From: Acidovorax carolinensis
Lineage (GTDB): Bacteria > Pseudomonadota > Gammaproteobacteria > Burkholderiales > Burkholderiaceae_C
Reading direction: 5' to 3'
DNA length: 64,000 nt
NCBI RefSeq assembly: GCF_002157145.1
Contig: NZ_CP021361.1
Coordinates: 682,001-746,000, forward strand
Under the pieces are notes generated by a model that saw nothing but the letters and a program-made list of their open reading frames with translations, made no database searches and had not been told where the DNA came from. A program made the translations under genes and the position numbers. Position 1 is the stretch's first letter. Every line of letters starts with the position of its first letter. Shown here in pieces: positions 47,101-56,031 of this stretch.

Positions 47101-48585
47101 ATGTCCTCACGCTCCCCCTCTGCCGCGCCCCAGCGCGCGTCCACGCAGCAACGCATTGATGTTGCCAGCCAGTTGCTCCTGACGCCTTTTGGTCTCGACG
47201 AAAGCCATCTGGCGCGTGCGCTGGCTGAAATTCGCACCCATCAGGTGGACGATGCCGACCTGTATTTTCAATTCACCCGCAGCGAAGGCTGGAGCCTGGA
47301 GGAGGGCATCGTCAAGACGGGGTCGTTTTCCATTGACCAGGGCGTGGGGGTGCGCGCCGTCAGCGGCGAGAAGACAGCCTTTGCCTATTCCGACGACATC
47401 TCCGAAGCCTCGCTGCTCGATGCGGCCCGCACTGTACGGTCTATTTCGGCTGTAGCGCAGGTGGGTCGTGCCCGAGTAGCTACTAAAAAAATAGCGAACG
47501 GTCGCAGCCTCTATCCCGGCGTCGATCCCATCGCCACGCTGGACAGCACGGCCAAGGTGGATTTGCTGATGCAGGTGGAGCAGCGTGCCCGCGCCAAGGA
47601 CCCGCGCGTGGCCCAGGTCATGGCCGGTCTGGCCAGCGAATACGACGTGGTGCTGGTGGCCCGTGCGGACGGCACGCTGGCGGCCGATGTGCGGCCACTG
47701 GTGCGGCTGTCGGTGACGGTGATCGCCGAACAAAACGGTCGCCGTGAAGTGGGATCGGCCGGAGGCGGCGGACGCTTCGGGCTTGCATATTTCGATGCCG
47801 CGCAGATTGCCCAGTATGTGGATGAGGCGGTGAATGCGGCCTTGGTCAACCTGGAATCGCGCCCCGCGCCTGCGGGCGAGATGACGGTGGTTCTGGGCCC
47901 AGGGTGGCCCGGCATCTTGCTGCACGAGGCCATCGGCCACGGGCTGGAGGGCGATTTCAACCGCAAGGGCTCCAGCGCCTTCAGTGGCCGCATCGGCCAG
48001 CGCGTGGCGGCCAAGGGGGTCACGGTGCTGGATGACGGCACCATCTCGGATCGGCGCGGTTCACTCAACGTGGACGACGAGGGCAACACCAGCCAGCGCA
48101 ATGTGCTGATCGAAGACGGCATTTTGAAGGGCTACATCCAGGATTCGCTCAACGCCCGCCTCATGGGCGTGGCGCCTACCGGCAATGGCCGGCGCGAAAG
48201 CTACGCGCACATTCCCATGCCGCGCATGACCAACACCTACATGCTGGGCGGCGACAAGGACCCGCAAGAGATCGTGGCCAGCATCAAGAAGGGCCTGTAT
48301 GCCACCAACTTTGGCGGCGGGCAGGTGGACATCACCTCCGGCAAGTTCGTGTTCTCTGCCAGCGAGGCCTACTGGGTGGAAAACGGCAAGATTCTCTACC
48401 CGGTCAAGGGTGCGACCATCGTGGGCAGCGGCCCCGACTGCCTCAAGCGTGTCAGCATGATCGGCAACGACATGCGCCTGGACAGCGGTGTGGGCACCTG
48501 CGGCAAGGAAGGCCAGAGCGTGCCGGTGGGCGTGGGCCAGCCCACGCTGCGGATTGACGGGCTGACGGTCGGCGGAACGGCCTGA
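47101..48585 (+). CDS. tldD: Metalloprotease TldD
   Basis: Component of the TldD/TldE (PmbA) zinc protease that degrades small peptides and processes modified ones. The 494-aa protein has the metal site HEAIGHGLEGDFNRKGSSAFSG with HEXXXH (about 280), the family segments GVGVRAVSGEKTAFAYSDDIS and FSASEAYWVENGKILYPVKGATIVG, and GTCGKEGQSVPVGVGQPTLRIDGLTVGGTA at the end. A fragment of the repeat family (47476-47505) lies inside and encodes VATKKIANGR without breaking the frame. No tldE in view. Confidence 0.94.
   Translation: MSSRSPSAAPQRASTQQRIDVASQLLLTPFGLDESHLARALAEIRTHQVDDADLYFQFTRSEGWSLEEGIVKTGSFSIDQGVGVRAVSGEKTAFAYSDDISEASLLDAARTVRSISAVAQVGRARVATKKIANGRSLYPGVDPIATLDSTAKVDLLMQVEQRARAKDPRVAQVMAGLASEYDVVLVARADGTLAADVRPLVRLSVTVIAEQNGRREVGSAGGGGRFGLAYFDAAQIAQYVDEAVNAALVNLESRPAPAGEMTVVLGPGWPGILLHEAIGHGLEGDFNRKGSSAFSGRIGQRVAAKGVTVLDDGTISDRRGSLNVDDEGNTSQRNVLIEDGILKGYIQDSLNARLMGVAPTGNGRRESYAHIPMPRMTNTYMLGGDKDPQEIVASIKKGLYATNFGGGQVDITSGKFVFSASEAYWVENGKILYPVKGATIVGSGPDCLKRVSMIGNDMRLDSGVGTCGKEGQSVPVGVGQPTLRIDGLTVGGTA
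47476..47505. repeat. Repeat-family fragment inside tldD
   Basis: GTAGCTACTAAAAAAATAGC is a degraded module 1 in the tldD coding sequence, just after VGRAR; the frame is kept. Confidence 0.5.
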
Positions 48586-48687
48586 GACCCCGCCGGGCGG
48601 CGCCCCGGGCAGGTGCTTTGGCGCACCCAGGCGCCCATCGACCCGCGCGGGGGCGACAGCCCGCGGTGGCGGGCGCACAATCACACC

Positions 48688-49224
48688 ATGCCTGCGTCGC
48701 TCTCCAGTTTGCAGCAAACCCTTCAGTCGTTTGGCGACATCAGCCGTTTCCTGCGCGAAGGCGTCGCGGACGAGGATTCGCGCCAGCTGCGGGACAGCCT
48801 GGGTGCGCTGTCGATGCATATTGACGAGGCGACGCGGCTGCGCCGGTCTGGCGCGGATGCCAGTGCTATCACTGCGCGTGTGGTGGAGCTGGCCCAGTGC
48901 GCACGCGAGCACCAGCTTTTTCTCACGGGTTTGGGTTCCGCCTGGCACACCCTGTACGAGTTTGGCGCCTACCAGCGCGCGCTGCGGGAGTTGCGCGACG
49001 CCATTGCCGCATGGCAGCAGGCGCTGGAGCGCCATAGCGCGCGCGAGGGCACCTGCTTTCGGCAATTCGAACTGCTGGCCTGGCGCACGCTGGGCGAGGC
49101 CTTGCTGTTGATCGACATGTACGAGCACGACAGCGGACCGCCAAGCGATTTGTCTGAGGCCTTGCCGCCGCGCTTGTCGGCCTGGCAGCGTGTGCAGGCC
49201 TGGTTGCGGCACTTGCGCGGATAA
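48688..49224 (+). CDS. Conserved hypothetical alpha-helical protein
   Basis: A 178-aa soluble, mostly helical protein, not recognised: MPASLSSLQQTLQSFGDISRFLREGVADEDSRQLRDSLGALSMHIDEATRLRRSG, then AREHQLFLTGLGSAWHTLYEFGAYQRALRELRDAIAAWQQALERH and RTLGEALLLIDMYEHDSG. No signal peptide. It lies between tldD and the aroG leader in the same direction. Confidence 0.55.
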   Translation: MPASLSSLQQTLQSFGDISRFLREGVADEDSRQLRDSLGALSMHIDEATRLRRSGADASAITARVVELAQCAREHQLFLTGLGSAWHTLYEFGAYQRALRELRDAIAAWQQALERHSAREGTCFRQFELLAWRTLGEALLLIDMYEHDSGPPSDLSEALPPRLSAWQRVQAWLRHLRG

Positions 49225-49336
49225 AAGCCTGCGCTCGCCAGCCGGGTGCGATTGCCATCCGCCTAGGCAGTTGCCATCACGCCACAATGTCCCAAGCTTG
49301 CTGCGGTGCCGCAAACACTGTGCTACATTGATTCCC

Positions 49337-49393
49337 ATGCAAGTTCGCAGCGCGTTTTATTTTTGGTTTTGGATCTCAGTCCCCGGCGGATGA
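49337..49393 (+). CDS. aroG leader peptide (Phe/Tyr/Trp-rich)
   Basis: An 18-residue ORF, MQVRSAFYFWFWISVPGG, with FYFWFW in the middle: six consecutive aromatic codons (F, Y, F, W, F, W). It lies 111 bp before aroG and is followed by a terminator. Ribosome stalling at these codons when aromatic amino acids are short would allow an alternative fold, a classical attenuation leader. There is no clear Shine-Dalgarno; a -10-like TACATT ends 7 bp before the ATG, so the mRNA might begin near the start codon. Confidence 0.8.
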   Translation: MQVRSAFYFWFWISVPGG

Positions 49394-49461
49394 GAGGACA
49401 ACGCGCAAGCCCGCAAACCTCACCATACCAACCGCCGACGCTGAAGAGCCCGGCGGTTTTT
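49385..49461 (+). terminator. Attenuator of aroG (antiterminator and terminator hairpins)
   Basis: Terminator: ACCGCCG (49431-49437) pairs with CGGCGGT (49451-49457), with an inner GCT-GAAG-AGC stem, followed by TTTTTGTTTTT. Antiterminator: GGCGG at the end of the leader ORF (49385-49389) can pair with CCGCC (49432-49436), which would break the terminator stem. This exclusivity is what an attenuator needs. Confidence 0.75.
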
Positions 49462-49504
49462 GTTTTTCTGACCTTCTGACATTTCAATCCACGAGGAAGC
49501 CACC

Positions 49505-50625
49505 ATGACGGCCCAAGCCACCCCCGCCACCGATTCCTGGTACCGCAGCGTCGAGAAAACCAGCCAGACCGACGACGAACGTATCAAGGACATTACCGTG
49601 TTGCCACCTCCCGAGCACCTGATCCGCTTTTTCCCCATCAGCGGCACGCCGGTGGAAGCGCTGATCACCCAGACGCGCAAGAACATCCACCGCATCATGG
49701 CCGGCAAGGACGACCGCCTGCTGGTGGTGATTGGCCCCTGCTCCATCCATGATCCGGCCGCGGCACTGGAATATGCCCGTCGCCTGGCCTCCGTGCGCGC
49801 ACAGTACGCCGACACGCTGGAGATCGTGATGCGCGTGTATTTCGAGAAACCCCGCACCACGGTGGGCTGGAAGGGTCTGATCAACGACCCCTATCTCGAT
49901 GAGAGCTACCGCATCGACGAAGGCCTGCGCATTGCACGCCAGTTGCTCATCGAGATCAACCGCCTGGGCATCCCCGCCGGCAGCGAATTTCTGGACGTGA
50001 TCTCGCCCCAGTACATCGGCGACCTGATCAGCTGGGGCGCCATCGGTGCCCGCACCACCGAGAGCCAGGTGCACCGCGAGCTGGCCTCGGGCCTGTCCGC
50101 GCCCATCGGCTTCAAGAACGGCACGGACGGCAACATCCGCATCGCCACCGATGCCATCCAGTCGGCCAGCCGGGCCACCATTTCCTGTCGGTGCACAAGA
50201 ACGGGCAGGTCGCCATTGTCAACACCAAGGGCAACAAGGACTGCCACGTCATCCTGCGTGGCGGCAAGGCGCCCAATTACGATGCCGCCAGCGTGGCTGC
50301 GGCCTGCAAGGATCTCGAAGCCGCCAAGCTGCCCGCCACGCTGATGGTCGATTGCAGCCATGCCAACAGCAGCAAGCAGCACGAAAAGCAGCTGGATGTG
50401 GCGCGCGACATTGCGGCCCAGATTGCCGGCGGCTCGCGCAGTGTTTTCGGCCTGATGATTGAAAGCCACCTGAACGCCGGCGCCCAGAAGTTCTCGCCGG
50501 GCAAGGATCTGCCCGGTGCGCTGGAATACGGCAAAAGCATCACCGATGCCTGCCTGGGCTGGGACGATTCGCTGCAGGCGCTGGCCGAACTGTCGGCCGC
50601 CGTGGTGGCCCGCCGCGCGCGCTGA
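49505..50625 (+). CDS. aroG: DAHP synthase (3-deoxy-7-phosphoheptulonate synthase; frame broken once)
   Basis: Joins phosphoenolpyruvate and erythrose-4-phosphate, the first step of aromatic biosynthesis. Family motifs: LLVVIGPCSIHDPAAALEYARRL, MRVYFEKPRTTVGWKGLINDP, SEFLDVISPQYIGDLISWGAIGARTTESQVHRELASGLSAPIGFKNGTDGN, and GKDCHVILRGG with the metal/PEP residues. The frame breaks at QSASR; one G in the run 50172-50174 gives GHHFLSVHKNGQVAIVNTKGN and a 373-aa full-length enzyme (E. coli AroG 350, AroF 356). Preceded by an aromatic leader peptide. Such conserved sequence on both sides suggests a sequencing error. Confidence 0.93.
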
Positions 50626-50726
50626 GCCGGCGCCGCTGCGGCGGTGTAAGCTCTAGCCTTTGGTGGGGCCCGCCGGTGTGTGGCCCCGGCCCTTGCATCC
50701 CTTTTGCGCCAGAAAGGCAACCCATC

Positions 50727-51038
50727 ATGCACAGCGAAGTGTCCGTCCAGCTGACTGGAAACCAGGAGTTCCGTTTTGATCTGGAGGGCCAGGAGCCCAT
50801 GGCGCATGAAGCCGGGCGCCGCTGGCTGGACGATCAGTTCATCGCCCTTGATTGCGAACCCCTGCGCGCCAGTGGCAAGGTGCTGCTGGCCGACAAGGTG
50901 CTGACCGTGGCGCGCGCCGCAGGCACCTCGTTGTTCAACGATCCCTTGTGGTCGCGCGACTTCGCTCGCGCGGCCAGTGCCGCGCTGGCCAGACCCGTGG
51001 TGCGGGTGGACGTGCCGGGCATGGCGGTTTCTTTCTGA
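50727..51038 (+). CDS. Conserved hypothetical small protein
   Basis: A 103-aa soluble protein, MHSEVSVQLTGNQEFRFDLEGQEPMAHEAGRRWLDDQFIALDCEPLRASGKVLLADKVLTVARAAGTSLF..., not recognised. It ends next to a copy of the paired-palindrome repeat, convergent with mpl. The preceding 100 bp has no gene. Confidence 0.5.
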   Translation: MHSEVSVQLTGNQEFRFDLEGQEPMAHEAGRRWLDDQFIALDCEPLRASGKVLLADKVLTVARAAGTSLFNDPLWSRDFARAASAALARPVVRVDVPGMAVSF

Positions 51039-51049
51039 ATATTCAGCAA

Positions 51050-51105
51050 AAATAGTCGCTAGCGCTTATGCAGTAAGCGCAAGTTGCTATTATTTTGATA
51101 GTGCG
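51050..51105. repeat. Paired-palindrome repeat, inverted copy overlapping the mpl 3' end
   Basis: TAGCGCTTATGCAGTAAGCGC then GCTATTATTTTGATAG: module 2 then module 1, in the reverse order of the copy at 32790. The mpl stop codon (TTA on this strand, 51090-51092) lies inside it, so the repeat supplies the end of the gene. Confidence 0.7.
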
Positions 51106-52517
51106 CGCAGCAGGCGCTCGTGCACACCGCCAAAGCCGCCATTGCTCATGCAGACGATGTGGTCGCCTGGCTTTGCCGCCTGCTGCACCTGGTTGACCAG
51201 GGTGTCGATGTCCGGTGCGGTCTGCGCACGCTGGCCGGGACCCACGCCCAGTGGCGCCAGGGCCGCAGCCGCATCCCAGTCCAGCCCGGCCGTGTGGCAA
51301 AAGGCCAGATCAGCGGTCTCCAGCGCCCAGGGCAGCTGGCTTTTCATGGCGCCCAGCTTCATGGTGTTGCTGCGCGGCTCGAACACCGCCAGGATGCGCG
51401 CGTCCGGCCCCAGGCTGCGCCGCAGGCCATCGAGCGTGGTGCGCAGTGCCGTGGGGTGGTGCGCAAAATCGTCGTACACGGCGATGCCGCCCACCGTGCC
51501 GCGCAGCTCCATGCGGCGTTTGACATTCTGGAAATCGGCCAGCGCCTGTGCGGCCTGCTGCACCGGCACCCCCACATGGTGGGCCGCCGCGATGGCCGCC
51601 AGCGCATTGAGCTGGTTGTGCACGCCCGTCAGGCCCCATTGCACGCGCCCCGCGACTTCGCCTCGGTTCAGCACGTCGAAAGCCTGCGGGTCGCCCATGG
51701 CAGAAAAATCGCTCACCGCGGCGCCGAAGCTGCTCACCGTGCTCCAGCAGCCGGTGTGCAGCACGCGGGCCAGACTTTCTTCGAGCCCGTTGACCACGAT
51801 GCGGCCCGAAGGCGGGACGGTGCGCACGAGGTGGTGAAACTGGCGCTCGATGTCGGCCAGATCGTCAAATATGTCGGCGTGATCGAATTCCAGGTTGTTC
51901 AGTACGGCCGTGCGCGGACGGTAGTGGACAAACTTGCTGCGCTTGTCGAAGAAGGCGGTGTCGTACTCGTCGGCCTCGATCACAAACAGCGGGCGGGTGT
52001 CCGTTTCCAGTGACCCCTCGCCCGCGCCGGGGCGCTGCGGCGCGCCCAAGCGGGCGGATACACCGAAATTCAGCGGCACGCCGCCAATCAGGAAACCCGG
52101 CTGCAGCCCGGTGCTCTCCAGAATCCAGGCCAGCATCGATGTGGTGGTGGTCTTGCCGTGGGTGCCTGCCACCGCCAGCACATGCCGGCCCTGCAGCACC
52201 TGTTCAGCCAGCCACTGCGGTCCGCTGGTGTAAGGCAGGCCAGCATCCAGGATGGCTTCCATGAGGGGAAATTTCGGACTGCCGTCGGCCAGCCGGGCCC
52301 GGCTGACCACGTTGCCCACGACGAACACGTCAGGGCGCAGAGCCAGCTGGTCGGCGCCAAATCCTTCGATCAGCTCGATGCCCAGGGCCCGCAACTGGTC
52401 GCTCATGGGCGGGTAAACGCCAGCATCGCATCCGGTGACTTTGTGTCCTGCTTCGCGCGCCAGCGCGGCCAGTCCACCCATGAAGGTGCCGCAGATTCCC
52501 AGTATGTGTATGTGCAT
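51090..52517 (-). CDS. mpl: UDP-N-acetylmuramate:L-alanyl-gamma-D-glutamyl-meso-diaminopimelate ligase
   Basis: Recycles the cell-wall tripeptide onto UDP-MurNAc. The 475-aa protein starts MHIHILGICGTFMGGLAALARE and has the Mur-ligase P-loop AVAGTHGKTTTTSMLAW near residue 110, EADEYDTAFFDKRSKFVHYRP, HADIFDDL, and the C-terminal VYDDFAHHPTALRTTLDGLR and AVFEPRSNTMKLGAMKSQLP. It is full length. Its 3' end is in a copy of the paired-palindrome repeat. Confidence 0.95.
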   Translation of the reverse strand: MHIHILGICGTFMGGLAALAREAGHKVTGCDAGVYPPMSDQLRALGIELIEGFGADQLALRPDVFVVGNVVSRARLADGSPKFPLMEAILDAGLPYTSGPQWLAEQVLQGRHVLAVAGTHGKTTTTSMLAWILESTGLQPGFLIGGVPLNFGVSARLGAPQRPGAGEGSLETDTRPLFVIEADEYDTAFFDKRSKFVHYRPRTAVLNNLEFDHADIFDDLADIERQFHHLVRTVPPSGRIVVNGLEESLARVLHTGCWSTVSSFGAAVSDFSAMGDPQAFDVLNRGEVAGRVQWGLTGVHNQLNALAAIAAAHHVGVPVQQAAQALADFQNVKRRMELRGTVGGIAVYDDFAHHPTALRTTLDGLRRSLGPDARILAVFEPRSNTMKLGAMKSQLPWALETADLAFCHTAGLDWDAAAALAPLGVGPGQRAQTAPDIDTLVNQVQQAAKPGDHIVCMSNGGFGGVHERLLRALSK

Positions 52518-52569
52518 GGGCGCAGATTCTAAGGTTCAAGCAGAAAAGGCCCTGCAGCGCATGAACGGT

Positions 52570-52600
52570 AAGCGCGAGAAGCTATTAAAAACATAGTGTC
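52570..52600. repeat. Repeat-family fragment near 52.6 kb
   Basis: GTAAGCGCGAGAAGCTATTA plus ATAGTG resembles degraded modules 2 and 1. Located just upstream of mpl and the divergent next gene. Confidence 0.45.
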
Positions 52601-52714
52601 ATGAGTGGCCTGTGGAAGCCAATGGCCGTGTCGCCACCGGGCCATGGGGCGCGCAGTGGCTGTCTGTCATGGGTTGGCGCCACAATAGGGCCTCCAACGC
52701 CATCCGATGCCGCC

Positions 52715-53310
52715 ATGCCCACACCTTTGAGCGCCGAAATCGCCAGCACCACCGCCCGGCTGGTCGTGGAAGAGGGACTGGAATGGGGCCCTGCCAAGCG
52801 CCGCGCGCTGCGTGAACTCGGCCTGCCGGCGCGCACCCCGCTGCCCGACAACGACGCGGTGGAAGACGCCGTGCGCGAGTACATCGCGCTCTTTTGCGCT
52901 GACACCCAGCCGCGCGAATTGCGTGCCCTGCGCCAGCTGGCGCTGGTCTGGATGGAGCGCATGGCGGCCTTTCGGCCCCACCTGGGAGGGGCGGTGTGGC
53001 GTGGCACGGCCACCCGACTGTCGGATATTTATTTGCAGTTGTTCTGTGATGACTCCAAATCGGCCGAAATCGCGTTGATAGACCATAACGTCGATTACGA
53101 GCCGCGCACCGTTGCGGGCTTTCACGGCGATTCTGTGGAGGCCCTGAGTGTGGGCAGCATGTGCCCTGAACTGGGCGAAATGATCGGCGTGCACTTGCTG
53201 ATCTACGATCTTGATGACTTGCGCGGGCCTTGCGCCCCGATGCCAAGGGGCGATCGCCGCGCGGTGACATCACCGCGGTGCGACGTCTTCTCCAGGAAAA
53301 TGTTCCATGA
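52715..53310 (+). CDS. Conserved hypothetical protein (frame broken near the end)
   Basis: About 198 aa when joined, not assigned a function: MPTPLSAEIASTTARLVVEEGLEWGPAKRRALRELGLPARTPLPDNDAVEDAVREYIALFCADTQPRELRALRQLALVWMERMAAFRPHLGGAVWRGTATRLSDIYLQLFCDDSKSAEIALIDHNVDYE. The sequence resembles proteins predicted to be nucleotidyltransferase-like (AVWRGTATRLSDIYLQLFCDDSKSAEIALID). The frame breaks at LDDLRG; one G in the run 53225-53227 gives ALRPDAKGRSPRGDITAVRRLLQENVP, with a stop that overlaps the start of the TlpA-like gene (ATGA). Confidence 0.68.
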
Positions 53311-53888
53311 CCGCGCCCCTGACGGAATCTTCTGCTTCTTCGTTGCCCCCTCACGCCGCAAGGCCGGTGAGCCGGCGCCGGGCCCTGTACGCCGGTGTGG
53401 CCGCAGCCGCCGCCGTTGGCGGTGCCGGGCTGGCATGGTGGCGACTGCAACCTCATGCCATGCAGGAGGGCGCAGCGCAGGCGCTTTGGGCGCAGGCGTT
53501 TGATACGCCCGATGGGGCGCACCTGGCCATGGGGTCGTTTGCCGGCAAGCCGTTGTTGCTCAACTTCTGGGCAACCTGGTGCCCGCCCTGCGTGGACGAG
53601 TTGCCCATGCTTAATAACTTTTACCGCGAGAACAAGGCCAGTGGCTGGCAAGTGGTGGGGTTGGCGATTGATCAGCCGTCTTCGGTGCGGAAATTCCTGG
53701 CTCGGCTGCCGCTCGATTTTCCCGTGGGCCTGGCAGGACTGGGGGGCTCGGAGTTGGGGCGTTCGCTCGGTAATTTGACGGGTGGACTGCCGTTTACGGT
53801 GGTGTTCAGCGGGGACGGGCGCGTGGCGCATCGTAAAATGGGTCAGGTGACCCCGGAAGATTTGAAAACGTGGAGCGCCCTGCGCTGA
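53307..53888 (+). CDS. TlpA-like membrane-anchored thioredoxin
   Basis: 193 aa. An N-terminal anchor, preceded by SRRRALYAGVAAAAAVGGAGLAWW, could be a Tat or a plain membrane signal. The thioredoxin domain has LLNFWATWCPPCVDELPMLNNFY with the WCPPC redox motif near residue 94, LTGGLPFTVVFSGDGRVAHRKMGQ with the cis-Pro, consistent with periplasmic TlpA/ResA-type reductases. It is translationally coupled to the preceding gene. Confidence 0.9.
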   Translation: MTAPLTESSASSLPPHAARPVSRRRALYAGVAAAAAVGGAGLAWWRLQPHAMQEGAAQALWAQAFDTPDGAHLAMGSFAGKPLLLNFWATWCPPCVDELPMLNNFYRENKASGWQVVGLAIDQPSSVRKFLARLPLDFPVGLAGLGGSELGRSLGNLTGGLPFTVVFSGDGRVAHRKMGQVTPEDLKTWSALR

Positions 53889-54037
53889 TCGGGGTCGGGC
53901 TGCAACATGGCAATTTGACGTCGCATGGCGTGGTAATGCCCTGATGCGGGCAGTGAAAAATGCGCTCCGAAGACTGAAGTAGGCTGAAATTGGAGTAAAT
54001 TCGCGCCTTATTCAGTTTTATAGCCGTTGGAGCTCCC

Positions 54038-54487
54038 ATGGATTTGCGAAAACTCAAAACCCTGATCGACCTGGTATCCGAGTCGAATGTGTCCGAACTC
54101 GAGATCACAGAAGCCGAAGGCAAGGTCCGTATCGTCAAGAGTGGCGGTGCCGTGGTGCAGCAATATGTTCCTGCCCCCATGCCCGCTCCGGCGGCTGCCG
54201 CTGCGCCCGCAGCCGTTGCGGAGTTGCCGGCCCCGGTGGCCGCAGCGCCGACCGGTCATGTGGTGAAGTCTCCCATGGTGGGCACGTTCTACCGTTCATC
54301 GAGCCCGGGCGCCAAGGCGTTCGTCGAGGTGGGCAGCCAGGTCAAGGAAGGCGAGACGATCTGCATCATCGAAGCCATGAAGATCCTCAACGAGATCGAG
54401 GCCGACAAGTCTGGCACCGTGACGAAGATTCTGGGTGAAAACGGCCAGGCCGTGGAATACGGACAGCCGCTGTTCGTGATCGAGTAA
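54038..54487 (+). CDS. accB: Biotin carboxyl carrier protein of acetyl-CoA carboxylase
   Basis: Carries biotin between the carboxylase and carboxyltransferase halves of acetyl-CoA carboxylase, the first step of fatty-acid synthesis. 149 aa: N-terminal domain ([37 protein letters not shown]), Ala/Pro linker, and biotinyl domain with the biotinylated Lys in [15 protein letters not shown] (about residue 115). accC follows after 118 bp. Confidence 0.97.
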   Translation: MDLRKLKTLIDLVSESNVSELEITEAEGKVRIVKSGGAVVQQYVPAPMPAPAAAAAPAAVAELPAPVAAAPTGHVVKSPMVGTFYRSSSPGAKAFVEVGSQVKEGETICIIEAMKILNEIEADKSGTVTKILGENGQAVEYGQPLFVIE

Positions 54488-54496
54488 CCCCTGCCC

Positions 54497-54613
54497 ATGT
54501 TTATGAAGACCCTTGTTGCCAATTGTGGCGTTCTTGCCAGCGGCAAGGCAAAGCAAATTGCCCTGGCGCGCGCCAGCGTGCGGGCGATGAGCCGCGAGAC
54601 AGCCTATGTTTAA
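54497..54613 (+). CDS. Upstream ORF before accC imitating its N-terminus
   Basis: A 38-aa ORF, opening [12 protein letters not shown], whose first 12 codons resemble the start of accC ([12 protein letters not shown]). Its stop TAA (54611-54613) overlaps the accC ATG (54606-54608). It could be a relic of partial tandem duplication or a coupling ORF for accC translation. The peptide beyond residue 12 is not similar to AccC. Confidence 0.4.
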   Translation: MFMKTLVANCGVLASGKAKQIALARASVRAMSRETAYV

Positions 54614-55954
54614 AAAGATCCTTGTTGCCAATCGCGGCGAAATCGCCCTCCGCATCCAGCGCGCCTGCCAGGAGTTGGGCGTCAAAGCCGTGATGGTGTA
54701 TTCCGAGGCCGATCGTGACGCCAAGTATGTGAAGCTGGCCGAAGAGGCCGTCTGCATTGGGCCGGCGCCGTCGCCACTGTCTTACCTCAACATGCCCGCC
54801 ATCATCTCGGCGGCCGAGGTGACGGATGCCGAAGCCATCCACCCGGGCTATGGGTTCCTGTCCGAAAATGCTGATTTCGCCGAGCGGGTGGAAAAAAGCG
54901 GTTTCCAGTTCATTGGCCCCACACCCGAAAACATCCGCATGATGGGCGACAAGGTGTCGGCCAAGCAGGCCATGATCCGTGCCGGCGTGCCCTGCGTGCC
55001 CGGATCTGACGGCGAGCTGCCGGACGATCCGGTGCAGATTCGCCGCATTGCCAAAGCCGTGGGTTACCCGGTGATCATCAAGGCCGCCGGTGGCGGCGGG
55101 GCCGCGGGATGCGCGTGGTGCACACCGAGGCTGCCCTGGTCAACGCCGTGCAGATGACCAAGGCCGAGGCGGGCGCTGCGTTTGGCAATCCGGCGGTGTA
55201 CATGGAGAAGTTCCTCCAGAACCCGCGCCATATCGAGATACAGATTCTCGCCGACAAGCACCGCAACGCCGTGTATCTGGGCGAGCGCGACTGCTCGATG
55301 CAGCGGCGCCACCAGAAGGTGATTGAAGAGGCGCCGGCGCCCGGCATTCCCCGCAAGCTGATCGAGCGGATCGGTGAGCGTTGTGTGGCGGCCTGCAAGA
55401 AGATCGGTTACCGCGGTGCGGGCACGTTCGAGTTCCTTTACGAAAACGGTGAGTTCTACTTCATCGAGATGAACACGCGCGTGCAGGTGGAGCACCCGGT
55501 GACCGAATGGATCACGGGTGTAGACATCGTGCGCACGCAGATCATGGTGGCCGCCGGTGAAAAACTGCCCTTCACCCAGCGGCAGGTGGAAATTCGTGGC
55601 CATGCCATCGAGTGCCGGGTGAATGCGGAAGACCCCTACAAGTTCACTCCTTCGCCGGGGCGTATCACCATGTGGCATGCACCGGGCGGCCCGGGGGTGC
55701 GCGTGGACTCGCATGCCTACACGAACTATTTTGTTCCGCCAAACTACGACTCGATGATCGGCAAGATCATCGTGCATGGCGACACGCGTGAGCAGGCCCT
55801 GGCCCGCATGCGCACGGCGCTGTCGGAGACGGTGATTGAGGGGATCAACACCAATGTGCCGCTGCACCGCGAGTTGATGGTGGATGCCAAGTTTGTGGCG
55901 GGCGGCACCAACATTCACTATCTTGAAGAATGGCTGTCGCAGCACAAGCGGTGA
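54606..55954 (+). CDS. accC: Biotin carboxylase subunit of acetyl-CoA carboxylase (frame broken once)
   Basis: Carboxylates biotin with ATP and bicarbonate. The ATP-grasp enzyme is 449 aa when the frame is repaired, the exact E. coli length. Motifs: [25 protein letters not shown], the ATP loop KAAGGGG...[53 protein letters not shown], and [23 protein letters not shown]. The break is at 55098-55101 (GGGG, expected GGGGG). As accC is normally essential, this is very probably a sequence error. Confidence 0.96.
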
Positions 55955-56031
55955 AGCCACCCTGCGCATCGTTTCATGCTGGCTCCTGGGAACGGGTGCC
56001 AGCATTTCATTTTTTCTGAGAGGCGTGTCCC

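Noticed and set aside
49505..50625. aroG as two genes or a pseudogene
   Set aside because: One G restores a continuous, fully conserved DAHP synthase.
54606..55954. accC as a pseudogene
   Set aside because: Single-base loss in a G-run in a normally essential gene; repair gives the exact family length.
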